A stretch of DNA of 32,255 bases, from positions 1-32,255 of the forward strand of contig NZ_ALVZ01000155.1 in the NCBI RefSeq assembly GCF_000332055.1, written 5' to 3'. Shown here piece after piece: positions 32,122-32,255 of this stretch. The DNA comes from Xenococcus sp. PCC 7305. Lineage in GTDB: Bacteria; Cyanobacteriota; Cyanobacteriia; Cyanobacteriales; Xenococcaceae. Both the position numbers and the translations under genes were made by a program. The notes under the pieces were generated by a model that saw only the letters and a program-made list of their open reading frames with translations, was not told where the DNA came from and searched no databases. Position 1 is the stretch's first letter, and every line of letters starts with the position of its first letter.

Positions 32122-32255
32122 AAAGCAATTATCAAGTGGAGAGTTCTATATCTTAAAAAGCTTATGATAGCGAAGTTTGAGCAGAAAATAATAGTTAAAA
32201 AAACTTAAATAGCGATCGCTAGAAGAAAAATCAATTTTCCTCATCCTTTATCCTT

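Overview
The window is bacterial and almost certainly cyanobacterial. The octamer GCGATCGC (HIP1) occurs about 40 times by eye in 32 kb. Gene content agrees: sqdB for sulfolipid, a four-ligand flavodiiron protein of the Flv3/Flv4 type, a phosphoribulokinase paralogue, a Calvin-cycle-type class II aldolase, a LabA-like NYN protein and a cyanobacterial EF-G paralogue. The DNA is AT-rich and loosely packed, and its spacers are rich in heptanucleotide tandem repeats. I cannot name the genus.

Layout. 1-1.9 kb is mobile: a REP-associated tyrosine transposase (RAYT), a structured REP-like element just upstream of it, and an orphan antitoxin-like gene. 1.9-3.6 kb is thrC followed by a CysO/MoaD-like sulfur carrier whose ribosome binding site lies in a hairpin. 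3.8-6.8 kb encodes two permeases and the ATPase of a MalFGK-type sugar importer, without a binding protein. 7-11.3 kb has a small unknown protein, nadB, a PilZ protein and the flavodiiron protein. 11.3-14.9 kb is an accessory island: a second copy of the REP-like element, a Phd/VapB antitoxin with a truncated vapC, a large membrane pentapeptide-repeat protein with a hexanucleotide minisatellite in its coding sequence, and an intact higBA pair. 14.9-22.9 kb has the EF-G paralogue, an 800-bp non-coding stretch, the PRK-like kinase, a membrane-anchored subtilase, sqdB and an NYN protein. 23-32.1 kb has a putative polysaccharide-lyase-like protein, fbaA, a TPR protein, an ABM-like protein, alr, leuA and a short Hsp70-like protein.

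Most of this is dispersed housekeeping without long operons. Plausible functional units are thrC with the sulfur carrier, the permease-permease-ATPase set, and higB-higA. The most unusual material is the RAYT with two diverged copies of one double-hairpin element (about 960-1110 and 11385-11565). The stem differences between the copies are compensatory, and both copies lie directly behind antitoxin genes whose toxin is absent or broken. Other points of note are the 138-bp GTCGCT/GGAGCT tract inside a membrane protein gene, the sequestered Shine-Dalgarno of the sulfur carrier, and a small inverted-repeat-bounded element carrying eight TTGAC heptamers behind fbaA.
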